64,000 nt of DNA, taken from the NCBI GenBank assembly GCA_031002005.1, contig JARYHS010009186.1, positions 249,235,894-249,299,893 on the forward strand, in the 5' to 3' direction. The position numbers were made by a program, and so were the translations under genes. The DNA comes from Vandiemenella viatica (taxonomy: Eukaryota > Arthropoda > Insecta > Orthoptera > Morabidae). This document shows, piece by piece, positions 1-10,230 of the stretch. Numbering within the stretch: position 1 is the stretch's first letter; every line of letters begins with the position of its first letter. The notes beneath the pieces were generated by a model. That model searched no databases. It was not told the DNA's origin and saw only the letters and a program-made list of their open reading frames with translations.

Positions 1-389
1 TTATTAACACTAGCCTTAAATTGCGTCAGAAATGACTGGTTGAACATAGCGTTCTGTGAAGTTGTATCTTCCTAGTTACTTAACAGAATTGTTATAAAAT
101 AAATCTCAATGCAATTCTTCGTGACTTGCGCTGTAGTAAAATGTTTCAGTTGCCATTCTGGTCCAGGTTGAATTTCAACCTAACCACAAACTCCGCTAAA
201 ATTACGCTAGAAAATGAATTTTTCAATAACACGCCAATTAATACTTTCACTGTGTCGCATGTTAGTGGCAATAATGCACCGCGATGTAAACTTGATCCGA
301 AATATTCACGGGTTCTTACAACTTTCGTTTTGCTAACCGTTAACCAGACCGATATTACAACGTTTGAATGGCTGACACTGAACTGTAAC
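1..389. other. AT-rich stretch, no gene seen
   Basis: Nothing recognisable. Overlapping open frames of about 100 codons on opposite strands both run into the T run of the neighbouring SINE and have no domain-like composition, so they look like chance. Confidence 0.6.
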
Positions 390-612
390 TTTTTTTTTTT
401 TTTTTTTACGTCTCGTCGACGGCTAAGATAATTAGAGGCTGGATGGGATTGGGGACAAGGAGCGGGAAGGAATTCAGTCATGGCTTTTTTGAAGGAAACA
501 TCCCGGCATTCGCCTGGAGTGATTTGGGAAAACCATGGAAAACCAAAATCTGGATGCCCGGACGGGAATGCGAGGCCAGAACGTCAACGGTTCACCCACC
601 ACGTTCGGTCTG
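390..612 (-). repeat. tRNA-derived SINE, family A
   Basis: Minus-strand copy of the SINE best seen at 16,969-17,240. The A-tail appears as the T run at 390-407. The body holds the family's conserved block (ATGGTTTTCC and ACTCCAGGCGAATGCCGGGA when read on the minus strand). The tRNA-like head at about 560-610 has lost the stretch that carries the internal promoter B box, so this copy is probably dead. Family membership rests on direct comparison with the copies at 13,722, 15,625 and 16,969. Confidence 0.8.
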
Positions 613-1333
613 AAATAATGGCCTCAGTAATATGGCGTCAGTGAATGCAAAGGAAAATAAACCTTAAGAACTCACGTTATGTCACGTAATATTAGTGGTA
701 ATAGTTGCATAGGCTGCAAAGATCGCGATCAGTGTGGAACTACGTTCATTTAAACGCAGTAATGATTTCAGTAATAGGACACTCATGAAAACAATTTATT
801 TTATTTAAAAAAATTAAGTTACTCATACCCTCTACTGTAACATTAAATGTCAGTTGTAATTGTGATCGAGGGCTAAAAAAAAATCAAACTGTAGCTAATA
901 TTGCTAATCGGAAATTAAAGCTTTTATGTTACAAATTAATGGGCAAAGAATTTAATGTATACTTCTATATCGAACGAATATTAAATAAATACAAGCAAAT
1001 AATATTTAATATGTCGATTTAAAGGAAATACGTACTTTTCTTTTAGTATTTTGACAATTCATTTATTCGCGGATGTTTAACTAAATAGAACTGTCACTAA
1101 ACAACGGGCTTATCCCACAACATCTCTGCTCGTAAGTTGGGCAACGAAGGCGAAAAGCGTGACGTCATAACGCGACGTAATAGTGTGACGTCACCGAGTG
1201 GTAGAACAACGTGACCAATACTTGCATTTTATAGGTATAGGTAGATGAGGGGCACTTTCTATAAGTTTGTATGATCATCTGTACTAGTTACACGGAAGTA
1301 AGGTGGTATAAGAAACCAGGTGTAGACCCGTAT
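613..1333. other. No gene seen; paired CRE-like sites
   Basis: AT-rich and without coding signal. Two perfect TGACGTCA palindromes (1,160-1,167 and 1,186-1,193) lie 26 bp apart. TGACGTCA is the CREB/ATF consensus, but no start site or exon is visible nearby, so function is unproven. Confidence 0.4.
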
Positions 1334-1500
1334 GTGTCGTTGCGTGCGTTAAGGTGCCGCACAATGGATCAGGGGTGTACAACGGGACCAGGTTAGAGTC
1401 CTGGCCCCCGCGTACCGGCAGTCCTGACTGCGGTTTCCCGCTGTCATCTAGGCGCAAAAGGGGTCGGTCCCCGATCTCCGCCTCATAAACTACACATTAC
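1334..1500 (+). repeat. Probable tRNA-derived SINE, family C
   Basis: A B-box-like GGTTAGAGTCC at about 1,392-1,402 is followed by a GC-rich body (GACTGCGGTTTCCCGCTGTC, then GGTCGGTCCCCGATC) and an A/C-rich tail. This is the layout of a pol III retroposon. No second copy is in the window, so the boundaries are approximate. Confidence 0.5.
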
Positions 1501-1588
1501 ACAAGCAAACATACACGCCTCATACAGAGGATCATTAGTTACTCGTTTAGGGGACAGATGGCACCACAGACATTCCTCCTATAGCTTA

Positions 1589-1978
1589 GGGGGCGCCCAT
1601 AAATCACGTGAGGTGAAATAGGGGGGGGTCCTGTGAAATCTCGCTAAATCTGACACAAGGGGAAAGGGGGGGGGGGTCAACGGAAATCTCACGCGAGGTT
1701 GTGGAAATTTTTGTTGGATTGTAAAGCTAAAAAAAATCAAGTCTACAAAGACAGGAAAGTCAGTTACAGAGGTTTTTTTTCGTCGAAAAGTGTTTGATAG
1801 GGTGAGACCTAAAAAAAAAGGTCTCAAAAGTTGCGAGGGTGATTTCTAGGGGGGGGGGGGGGTGTTTCACGGACCACATCTCACCAGAGGGGGGGGGTCG
1901 GATTTAACGAAGTCTCACCAGAGGGGGGGGGGGGATCAGGAAAGCCGGAAAAAAGCTCACATATTTATGGATGCCCCC
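1589..1978. mobile_element. MITE family 1, copy a
   Basis: Terminal inverted repeats of about 24 bp: the left end starts GGGGGCGCCCATAAATCACG and the right end, reverse-complemented, GGGGGCATCCATAAATATGT. The element is flanked by a 3-bp direct repeat TTA (1,586-1,588 and 1,979-1,981). It is 390 bp long, has many G runs and no coding capacity. TTA duplications fit PIF/Harbinger (TWA) targeting, which is an inference because no cognate transposase is present. Confidence 0.8.
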
Positions 1979-1984
1979 TTAAGT

Positions 1985-2060
1985 ACGCCGGTTCTAAGAA
2001 ACTCGCTTTGAATTCGGGCAGGACACAGGTACTTGGCCCTCACTCACGGTTCACACTGAC
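1985..2060 (+). repeat. Possible SINE head, family D
   Basis: The segment around CTTTGAATTCGGGCAGGACA and the following CCTCACTCACGG match, with gaps, the block at 46,946-47,005. The shared TTTGAATTC resembles a decayed B box. The family assignment is tentative. Confidence 0.3.
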
Positions 2061-2097
2061 CACCTGTATAAAAGGGGGCCGGTGGCACGTGATCCCT

Positions 2098-2281
2098 GGG
2101 GGGCATCCATTAATTACGTGAGCTCACAGTAGGTGTGGGAGGAGTCCGGCAAAGAAAAAAGTCTTCAAAGTTATGAAGTCAATCTCACGTTTGGGGAAGG
2201 GTCCCACCAGATCTCACCAAGGGGGAGAGGGGGGGCCTAAATTTAAGAAAAAACCTTCTCACGTAATTAATGGATGCCACC
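2098..2281. mobile_element. MITE family 1, copy b
   Basis: A shorter (184 bp) relative of the element at 1,589. The left end reads GGGGGGCATCCATTAATTAC and the right end, reverse-complemented, GGTGGCATCCATTAATTACG. TTA follows the right end at 2,282-2,284, but the left flank (CTG) does not match. The interior again holds G runs. Confidence 0.7.
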
Positions 2282-2284
2282 TTA

Positions 2285-3204
2285 GACGACTGGGTAGAGA
2301 GGAGGGGGACTGGGTATATGTGTGATGGGGGAATTACGGCATGGAAAATGGAAACGTTCATTTTGTCAGAAAACATATCTATCGACAACCATACCCTTTT
2401 TTTAGCTGCTTTACTAATACTCAGTTTTATTGAGTGTTTTTTGTTTGTGTTTGTTTACTACACCTAAAATATCGTCTATGTTAGTGACGATGAACACTCA
2501 ATTAATTAAATTTTAAAAACTTTCTGCACTGATAAAAAACGTAACGGTGAAATATCTCCGAAGTATGTAAGTAATGGCAGTTAACTTTAGCAATCTTTAC
2601 GCGCAGAGCACGAAAAGCATATCAATGGGTTTGAGCGGGAGAAGCCATTGGTAGAGAACGCTGACTCTTTATGGAGGATTTGTCGCTGCGCCGTTACTGT
2701 CACTTTCCGCAGCGGGGCAGAATCCGATCGAAGCCTTTTAGTTCTGCAGCAGCGGGGGTCGCCCGATGTCTGCAATTGTCTGCTCCGTTACCCAGGATGC
2801 ATTGCAACTGCCGGCTGTCGGTAGTCATTCCGCAGCTTCCGGTCTGCGCGAGGGAAAGATATGTTTCCTGCAACCGAGATGGAATTTCCACAGGTTACAT
2901 CCACAGGTCAAACACATAAACGAATCCAACCAATAGGACGTAATGCAATTCAGTCCGTCGCTGTTACAACGTGTCACTTCTGACGACGAGGCGGTATAAA
3001 TATGATAGACCACAATGGTTTAAAAGTTCATTTTTCACATTTTATTTTTGGTAACTGTCCTTATCAAAGTATTTGGATACGCCAGGTGAATGTCTTAAGT
3101 TTGGAATTCCGGAAGACAAACAAAATGTTTTACAGTTTGGTAAAACTTGTTGCATAACCCGTTATACAACGTTTGGTGGCTCCAACACGTTTCTGGTAAG
3201 CAAT
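2285..3204. other. No gene seen; promoter-like segment at 2,930-3,002
   Basis: A locally GC-richer block (2,640-2,900) is followed by CCAAT at 2,930-2,934 and TATAAATA at 2,995-3,002. The 60-bp spacing suits a pol II promoter. No open frame or splice structure lies downstream, and the next features are a SINE and a microsatellite. A real promoter is possible but unsupported. Confidence 0.25.
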
Positions 3205-3330
3205 TAACCATTAAGTGGCAGCGTAGAGATTAGAGAATTTTTGGGGTAGTCGGTTCGAGTTCGGCCTCGTGTATGGGTGGTTTTAATTAAATATTGTGAC
3301 CGTCCTGTTTTTTGTGGTGTTAAAAAATAC
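3205..3330 (+). repeat. tRNA-derived SINE, family B (old copy)
   Basis: The B-box-like GGTTCGAGTTCGGCC at about 3,252 is followed by GTGTATGGGTGGTTTTAATT and a GACCGTCCTGT block. The same order is seen in the copies at 15,803, 33,751 and 56,225 (minus). It is strongly diverged. Confidence 0.65.
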
Positions 3331-3426
3331 TTGAAAATAACACATATTGAGGTAAAAGTTATGTAGACATCACGAATCTAAGTGAAGTAATAGATTAAAT
3401 AAACCTTGTGAAGTTGATTTAAAAAA

Positions 3427-3715
3427 CACAACAACAATAACAACAACAACCTCCACCACCATGACAACAACAACAACGACGGCGACGGCGACGACGACAA
3501 ATTAAATTAAATTAAATTAAAAAGAAGCAGCAACAGAAACAACAATAGTAGTAACACCAGTAACAACAACAGTGACAACAGGATTAGCAACAGGAACAAA
3601 GACAGGAACAACAACAATAGCAACATCAACAACACCAATAACAGTAACAACAACAACTGTAACAATAACAACAGCAGTAGCAGCAACAGTAACAACAACA
3701 ACAGCAACATCAACT
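3427..3715. repeat. Imperfect CAA/ACA trinucleotide microsatellite
   Basis: About 290 bp dominated by ACA/AAC triplets with CAG, GTA and ACC variants, plus a short (AAATT)n patch near 3,500-3,520. Long open frames here (Thr-rich on plus, Leu- or Val-rich on minus) are by-products of the triplet repeat. Confidence 0.9.
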
Positions 3716-6227
3716 TTCAAGTACAGATGGAAAAATGTATGGCTATTTTTGTAACAGTTACAAAACTTAAAAAATAACAATATTATCTGGTTTCTCTACA
3801 TAGCTTTACTCTATGTAACAATTTAATCAAACTTTGGTTCTAAATACGGATTAATTTAAATATTTGAAACAAATTGCGCTTTGTAGTGTTGTTAAAATGT
3901 CTGATACTATTGAACAGCACATTCGAAGACACGTGCAGAAAGCCTACTTCCAGCTTTGCCGTGGCTGTGGTGCGATAAAGTCCTAGGTCAGTAGAAGCTT
4001 TTGAGTTGACACCTAGCTAACGCTGTGAGAAAGTTTCGCATAATTCATTGTTTCCACTGTACAACTACTTCCCTGTTTCACGTAGTGCTTACTCATTCAG
4101 TTTCCTAGTCCACACAGGGAAATAGGCAGTCTGTCAACCTCAGCTGTATGCCTGTGATTCGTCGATAAATTCCCTTCTTATACGAGGTTCGCTCAATAAA
4201 TCAATACAACCAAATGATGTATTGCAAACAAGCTATAACAGTGGAAATGAAGCATTTTTGTATGTGCATGTCAATGGAAGTTCCATATGGGCGGTGAGCA
4301 ACAGCTACGGACAGGGACGACCTAAAATCTACTTTACTAGAAATTATTGTTTTACTAGCAGTTATTGCGCCTTCATCCGCTTTAAAATGTGATGAATGGC
4401 TTTAGTTACTGTTCAAAGTACGGCCAGCAGAAAAATTTCTACTTTGGGGTTAAAAATATGGTACGGTGCTTCTTTGGCTTTTATTCTTCAAGAAAACTGT
4501 ACCTCAAAGCTGATCCTTGCAAAGATGAAATGCCCACCGAAAGGTACGGTTAGGCATATTACTGACTTAGCGGCAGTAGACGTCTAGAGCCGATTCTGAT
4601 GCCATTATAGTCGGAATTCGGCGTGGCGGCCACTTTCTTCCCTCAAAATCCACTACGAAACATGGAACATGTCGTTACCTTCTTGCCTTCATCACTGAAA
4701 ATCATTATAAGTTATTGGCGTAAGTAGCAGAGAGTATATGTGGCAGTATCGTCTACGAAATAGGAAATTCTTGGGTGCGCTCAGGGGCCCCCTGAGAGTG
4801 GGGGCCCCCCGGTGCACTGCACCGCCTAGCCCTATGGTAGCTACGCCTCTGTCTGTTTGGAGTAGATTCCAGCCTTTGAGTCTGGAAGTTAAAACTTCAG
4901 CTTGCTGTTTAGACAGGTTTAAATCCCGAATCAGGTCACTAAGGTCTTATTGATTGGGAAAGTTTGGTTCTGCTGAACAGCTACTGCCTTCATATGTATG
5001 ATCACTTTTACAATCATGATCATCTGAATCATTTTCAGTTTGAGCTAGGTCAGAGTCGTTGTAAGTAGTTAAGTTCTTACCTGCATTTACTGGTACAGGG
5101 AAATCTCAGTCGTGTAAGACAGGCCTCAATACAGATGACAAATTCGGATACTTAACTGTATATTTGATTCGTTTAATATTTGTTAAACAAAAATAATAAT
5201 CAGTTAGAAGATCCTTCGTCTCCCTCCAAATCATGGGAATTGGAAATGGCGTATGATGTGTACCATTTTTCCAGCCAGTCAACAGTCTAACACACGAAAC
5301 ACAGCATACATTTGGAGCCCAGCTCTTATCAAAATCACCCACCTGACAGCTAAAATAAAGTTCATAACAGTGTTTCACAAGTCGCGCAAAATTTCGCCTC
5401 TGAGCCTCGAAGGTGAGCTCACCACAATTGTAGCAGAAATATTCTGCATGACTTACACACTTTCGTGGCCTGGTGAAAAAAGAAACAAACTACAATACAA
5501 CGTACACAATACAGTCTAAACAGAAAGGAATGAAATATTTCAATAGTGATATTCGCGTCAGCTCAACAATGACATGTCACAATGCCAGATTAACAGTTTT
5601 GCGCATGTAAAACCATGAATAAACACGCACAGTCAAGTCTTTTGGTGCTTCAGCACAATATTACATATAATTTCCTTAAATACAGCTTGAATAAAATCGC
5701 TACGTATAAGGTAAAGATGCCTGTTACAGGTCAAAGATAATGCTAAAATCATAAAGGTTCCTACTACAGGTCAAAGATAATGCTAAAATCAAATTTTAAA
5801 AAGTAGCTGTCACAAAAAAAACTGTGCCTGATGGAAAAAATTCTGACTACATATCTGACTCCAGTATGAAAAAATGCACCAGATTCACTAATCAGATTTC
5901 TTGTGAAGAAAACCTTGTCGACCAGTGCTGTCAATCACTATTTCGACTCTGATAGTGTTTTTCTCTGGAAATACCATTAACTTCTGTTTTTGTACTAGAC
6001 AAATGCAAATTGTAGTAACGATGTTTAATATATGTAGGCCTACCTGTTTTTGGAGTCCATGTTCATTTCCTTGATGGATAAATTGATCATCTACCAATAA
6101 CATAGTGTTTATATATGTGCTGTTAATTTATTCTAAGATGGACATTTTACTTCAATATCCTTATTAAGTCATATATACACATATTAAAGCGTGTTGGAGA
6201 GAGACTACAATTTTATCACATTACTTG
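3716..6227. other. No gene seen
   Basis: AT-rich DNA without recognisable coding potential. ACGAGGTTCGCTCAATAAAT near 4,183 resembles a mariner-type terminal repeat, but no transposase or second end was found. A small tandem duplication at 5,725-5,791 is listed separately. Confidence 0.5.
5725..5791. repeat. Short tandem duplication
   Basis: The sequence CAGGTCAAAGATAATGCTAA with its flanks occurs twice, 40 bp apart, almost perfectly. Confidence 0.8.
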
Positions 6228-6611
6228 GGGAGCTTGCATAAACCACGTAGCTCCATTTTGGCCTCCCGAGAACCCCCCTTCCCCCCACGTAGCCCTACGT
6301 GGCTTTTGCCTCTACCTCCCCCCCCCCTCCCCCCAAGTAGCAAGTAGCTTTTTTCCCTTTTGATTCCAGAAGACATTTTGTACTGTTTTCTCTTGTCAGA
6401 AGATTGTAAATTACATACGGAGATAATTAACTGAGGGAAATAAATATTCACATGCTGTTGTGAGTTCTGTTCCTCATTTTAACTGTGAAAAATGTTATGG
6501 AAGGAAAGCTACGTGGCCTGGCTCGGAACCCCCCCTCCCCCCACGTAGCCCAGCGTAGCCTTCCAGCAACCCCCCCCCCCGGACCGAGCCACGTAGTTTG
6601 TGCACGCTCCC
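6228..6611. mobile_element. MITE family 2, copy a
   Basis: 384 bp. The right end, reverse-complemented, starts GGGAGCGTGCACAAACTACG; the left end is GGGAGCTTGCATAAACCACG. A 3-bp duplication TTG sits at 6,225-6,227 and 6,612-6,614. The middle (about 6,345-6,520) is nearly identical to the copy at 58,270-58,624. C-rich runs lie just inside both ends. It is non-coding; TNN-type duplication and end structure suggest a Harbinger-like or related transposase. Confidence 0.85.
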
Positions 6612-7203
6612 TTGGTTAGTTGTTATTTCTTCTGTTAGTTTATATCCACAGCTGTGCAGAAAACCGTTATTCCATTAATCGTTAGTTAACGAAGTTAACA
6701 AAATTACAAAAATTTAATTTCATTAACGTTCTGTCTAACTTCCGTTAAATTGAACTTCCGTTAACTTTAGTCCGTTATATTGGTTGTCGTCATCATTCTG
6801 TTTGTTTGAATTGCGCGCAACGCAACGCTGGTACGTTCGACGAGTCGAATAGCGATAGAATTAGGCAACGCGAGTGTAAGTGTGATGCATATATAAACTG
6901 TTATACTAGGCTTGGCGCTGGTGTGAGTAGGAAAGCTAGACTTGTGGAGTGTTTGTATTTTACATCTGCAAACCGGCGATCACTACTCGTCTCAAATTCG
7001 ATCCGTGATTGATTTTTATATTTTTACATCCTACGAGGAATACAATACCATTTTTTAGTTTGTGTTGGTTTGGAGTTTGTTAGTGAAATAAATTAAATTG
7101 ACATTTGTTACATGATTACAACGTGGAAACAGAAGATCTATAATCTATTTGTGAAAGCAGCAACGCTATCAATAGCAACGAGAAGATTATAAATCATTGG
7201 CCT
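6612..7203. other. No gene seen
   Basis: AT-rich. 6,660-6,790 is full of GTTAAC/GTTAA motifs (TTAGTTAACGAAGTTAAC and similar), and a matching TTAAC-rich patch lies at 8,520-8,640. Together they could be the subterminal repeats of an old element now interrupted by the TRIM at 7,204. Confidence 0.4.
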
Positions 7204-7520
7204 TGTCGCGCGCCTGATGTTATAATTATAAATAACTCAGTTCTACGCTTTTAACAGATTAACATTTATTGTTCCCAATTCTTATTCTTCTAGGAACTAC
7301 ATCGGTCTTAAAGTATCCGAAGAATGCAAAGTTCTTAAGCAGTGAACTGGTAACAAAGCAACCGTTCGGCCTTTACGTCGCTAACCTCTAGCTATCTCTT
7401 GATTTTCTTATTGCCATGGCAACTTACATTTCATTGCTATAGGAGTAAATATATCATTTTTTGTTTAATTTCATGGCACAAAAATATGATTTTCTTATGA
7501 AATTATTCTGTTCTGTCACA
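7204..7520 (-). repeat. TRIM 3' LTR
   Basis: Runs from TGTCGCGCGC to CTGTCACA on the plus strand. On the element's own strand it is the downstream LTR; the purine tract lies just outside it at about 7,521-7,531. Confidence 0.9.
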
Positions 7521-7757
7521 TGCCTCCTCAAGTTCACCATGTCTTTGTTTAAAAGACATTGGTAAACTTATAAGAATAACCTTGCATCCAGCGATACTCT
7601 TTCCTCTGTTCCTATTAGAATTTTTTACAAAACATTTTACAAAACAGTCTCTTCTTAATACTAACAACATAATGAAATGAACTAAAAAAAAACATGTATT
7701 GTCTTAATGAAAACATACATACATACAGCATTCTAGCTTAACATCACACAAATGCAA

Positions 7758-7775
7758 GTCCTGTCACGGTCGCCA
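7758..7775 (-). other. TRIM primer-binding site, tRNA-Arg type
   Basis: Plus strand GTCCTGTCACGGTCGCCA abuts the 5' LTR with no spacer. It equals the last 15 bases of an insect tRNA-Arg plus the added CCA, so its complement would prime minus-strand DNA synthesis. The tRNA identity comes from recalled family knowledge. Confidence 0.85.
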
Positions 7776-8094
7776 TGTCGCGCGCCTGATGTTATAATTA
7801 TAAATGACTCAGTTCTTACGCTTTTAACAGATTAACATTTATTGTTCCCAATTCTTATTCTTCTAGGAACTACATCGGTCTTAAAGTATCCGAAGAATGC
7901 AAAGTTCTTAAGCAGTGAACTGGTAACAAAGCAACCGTTCGGCCTTTACGTCGCTAACCTCTAGCTATCTCTTGATTTCTCTTATTGCCATGGCAACTTA
8001 CATTTCCTTGCTATAGGAGTAAATATATCATTTTTTGTTTAATTTCATGGCACAAAAATATGATTTTCTTATGAAATTATTCTGTTCTGTCACA
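7776..8094 (-). repeat. TRIM 5' LTR
   Basis: Second copy of the 7,204-7,520 repeat with the same ends. It is upstream in element orientation because the primer-binding site touches its inner edge. Confidence 0.9.
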
Positions 8095-9399
8095 GCCTCA
8101 TTTATGCGATTATGTTGCATTTAAATGAAGATTGGAAGAACAGTTGCTTTATGAATTCAAACTATGTTTGCCTAAACTTTGTACAATGGAGACTCACATT
8201 TCTAGCCTTAATAATTTTAAACTACACTTGAAGAGGATGCATATAGTTTGAAGAAAAAACGGAGTCCGCTTGTGGGAAAAGGAAAAGTAATTCAAGTCTT
8301 TCTTCAAATGTAGCGGATTCTTCTGATGCAAATAGCAGCAGAAGTGTGTGTGTGGTTTCATTTCCGTTCCCATCTGCATTGTACTTACCAACAGCGGCAT
8401 TGTCAACATGATTCCGCTACATCTTGTAGAACACTATACGTCTGAGAGGCTGATTATAATGTTAAACCACAGCAAGAACTCAATTTCCAGATGGACATTG
8501 GGCAGACTTATTGTTGATGGTTAACTGTAACGGATAACTGTAACTTGCGTTAAATTTGCAAAAATCTAACGCTTTAACGATTGTCGAAATTAACTTTTTA
8601 ATTAGCGGATTAACGAAGATAACTTTTTGATTAACTGTGCCCAGCTATTTTTATATTCCACCCTGCATAATTTAACATTCTTCCGCCAAAATGTTTTGCG
8701 CCTCGTCGAGCGTATGACCCCAACCGTCCTATTGTTAAACAGGTCTCGTACTGCTCTACCCGTCACGGTCGAATCTGCTTTAGAGTTTAATTGACACACG
8801 CATCAGTTATTTTGCTGAAAGCCGTTATGTTGTCCTCGCGGACCTCGAATCAGCGTCTATTGTGAGCGCTGGCCTGTACCTGCTCAGGCCTGCATGTCAC
8901 GTGCGCGTTCAGGAGTCAGGCACCGCCCACACTTCTCTGTTTTGCATATCGGCTTTGCTCATTCCGATATGTTGGTACACTGCGACTACAATATGGCTGA
9001 TCACATAACGCCCACAGTCAGATAACCGCGATACAAAATCGTGATAAGATTAAGATTTTTGCTTGTTCGTGTAACCATATAGCATTACAATCGTTTATCA
9101 AACAAAGGACTTCCCTGTCATCTGTACCTGTAGTTCTTTGAGGACGAATCTTTGTGATTGGCAAAACCTCTTGTTGCCTCTTATGCGATTGCTTGTGTTG
9201 GTTAGTGGCTTTGTATGATGAAAGGTATAGACGACAGATGCCACACGATCGTTTAAATATGTATGCGGAAGTCATGTTTTATCAAAGACTAAAATGCGGT
9301 ATTTGCGTTTCGGCATATGTCAACGGCGACCAACGTGAACTCGCGCCGCACCCAAGTATCAGAAAGGGATACAAAATATACATGTGACGTCACGAAGAT
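8095..9399. other. No gene seen
   Basis: Contains the TTAAC-rich patch at 8,520-8,640 and a GC-richer block at about 8,820-8,960 without coding character. Open frames of 60-85 codons have no recognisable motif. Confidence 0.5.
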
Positions 9400-9472
9400 T
9401 ATGACTCCCCCTCCCCTCCTTCTCACACCCCCTCCCTGCCCCTTACGGTTTGACGTAATTTATGGATGGCTA
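9400..9472. repeat. One-ended relic of MITE family 1
   Basis: C-rich tract followed by TGACGTAATTTATGGATGGC, which matches the right-hand terminal repeat of the 1,589-1,978 element. No partner end was found. Confidence 0.5.
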
Positions 9473-9815
9473 CTAAGTATTAAAGACAAACAGATACGAT
9501 CTCGGTCTGTAGTAGGCTTCTTGGCGATCCTATTGCGTTCACACTATAACGAGTCGTAAAGAGGAGACATTTAGAATCAAAATTTCTGTATAGGCTGTCA
9601 ATCGCTTGTAAAACTTTCTCTTTCAAGAAGAGACAAAATTGTTGGACATCATTAATCCTGGTATATTTTGATAATAACTGGGGTTAAACAGTACAATAAT
9701 GTCGATAAACAGAGAAATCTCACTGTCCGCAAGAGGTCTTGCAAGGAATTTCGAAGTATTTCGATAAATTTTTACTACTTCTTCGAAATCTGTCTTCCGG
9801 GAGGTTTTTTTTTTT

Positions 9816-10230
9816 TCCAGTCGTCAGTCTTTTGACTGGTTTGATGCAATCCTCCATCCCTTCCTATCCTGTGCTAACCTCTTCATCTTTACATACCCCT
9901 TGCAACCCACATCCTCAATTATCTGCTTCATATATTCTAATCTCTGTCTTCCTCTACAGTTCTTACCTTCGACTGTTCCCTCCACCACCTAATTAACCAA
10001 TCCAGCAAGTCTCAAAATATGACCTACCAGCCTGTCTCTTCTTCCTGTAAGCTTCTTCCATAAACTTCTTTTCTCACCAATCATTTCCAAAACTCGTTTA
10101 TTTCTTACTTTGTCTGTCCACCTAATTTTTAGCATTCTTCTGTAGCACCACATTTCAAATGCTTCAATTTTCTTTCTTTCCGGTAGTCCATTTTTCACTA
10201 CCATAAAGTGCAGTGCTCCACACATAGAGT
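9816..10230 (-). pseudogene. RTE/BovB-type LINE, ORF2 C-terminus
   Basis: On the minus strand about 78 codons read through FEMWCYRRMLKIRWTDKVRN and LWKKLTGRRDRLVGHILR, the conserved tail downstream of reverse transcriptase in RTE-type LINEs. A frameshift near 9,970-9,990 separates this from the final stretch, which ends in the family's Lys/Arg-rich tail near 9,830. Only the last few hundred bases of the LINE are present, as expected for 5' truncation. A T run at 9,807-9,815 lies just beyond. Confidence 0.85.

Larger units (their letters stand above)
7204..8094 (-). mobile_element. TRIM (miniature LTR retrotransposon)
   Basis: 891 bp with two nearly identical direct repeats of 317 and 319 bp enclosing only 255 bp. 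The repeats begin TG and end CA. The whole unit is flanked by GCCT on both sides (7,200-7,203 and 8,095-8,098). On the minus strand the first LTR is followed directly by an 18-nt site matching the 3' end of tRNA-Arg including CCA, and GAGGAGG-type purines precede the second LTR. It encodes nothing, so it needs proteins in trans. The LTRs differ at only a handful of positions, so the insertion is fairly young. Confidence 0.92.

Noticed and set aside
3507..3780. Leu-rich and Val-rich frames
   Set aside because: Antisense readings of the CAA-type microsatellite.
4183..4250. Mariner-like terminus ACGAGGTTCGCTCAATAAAT
   Set aside because: Only one possible end, with no TA-flanked partner and no transposase nearby.
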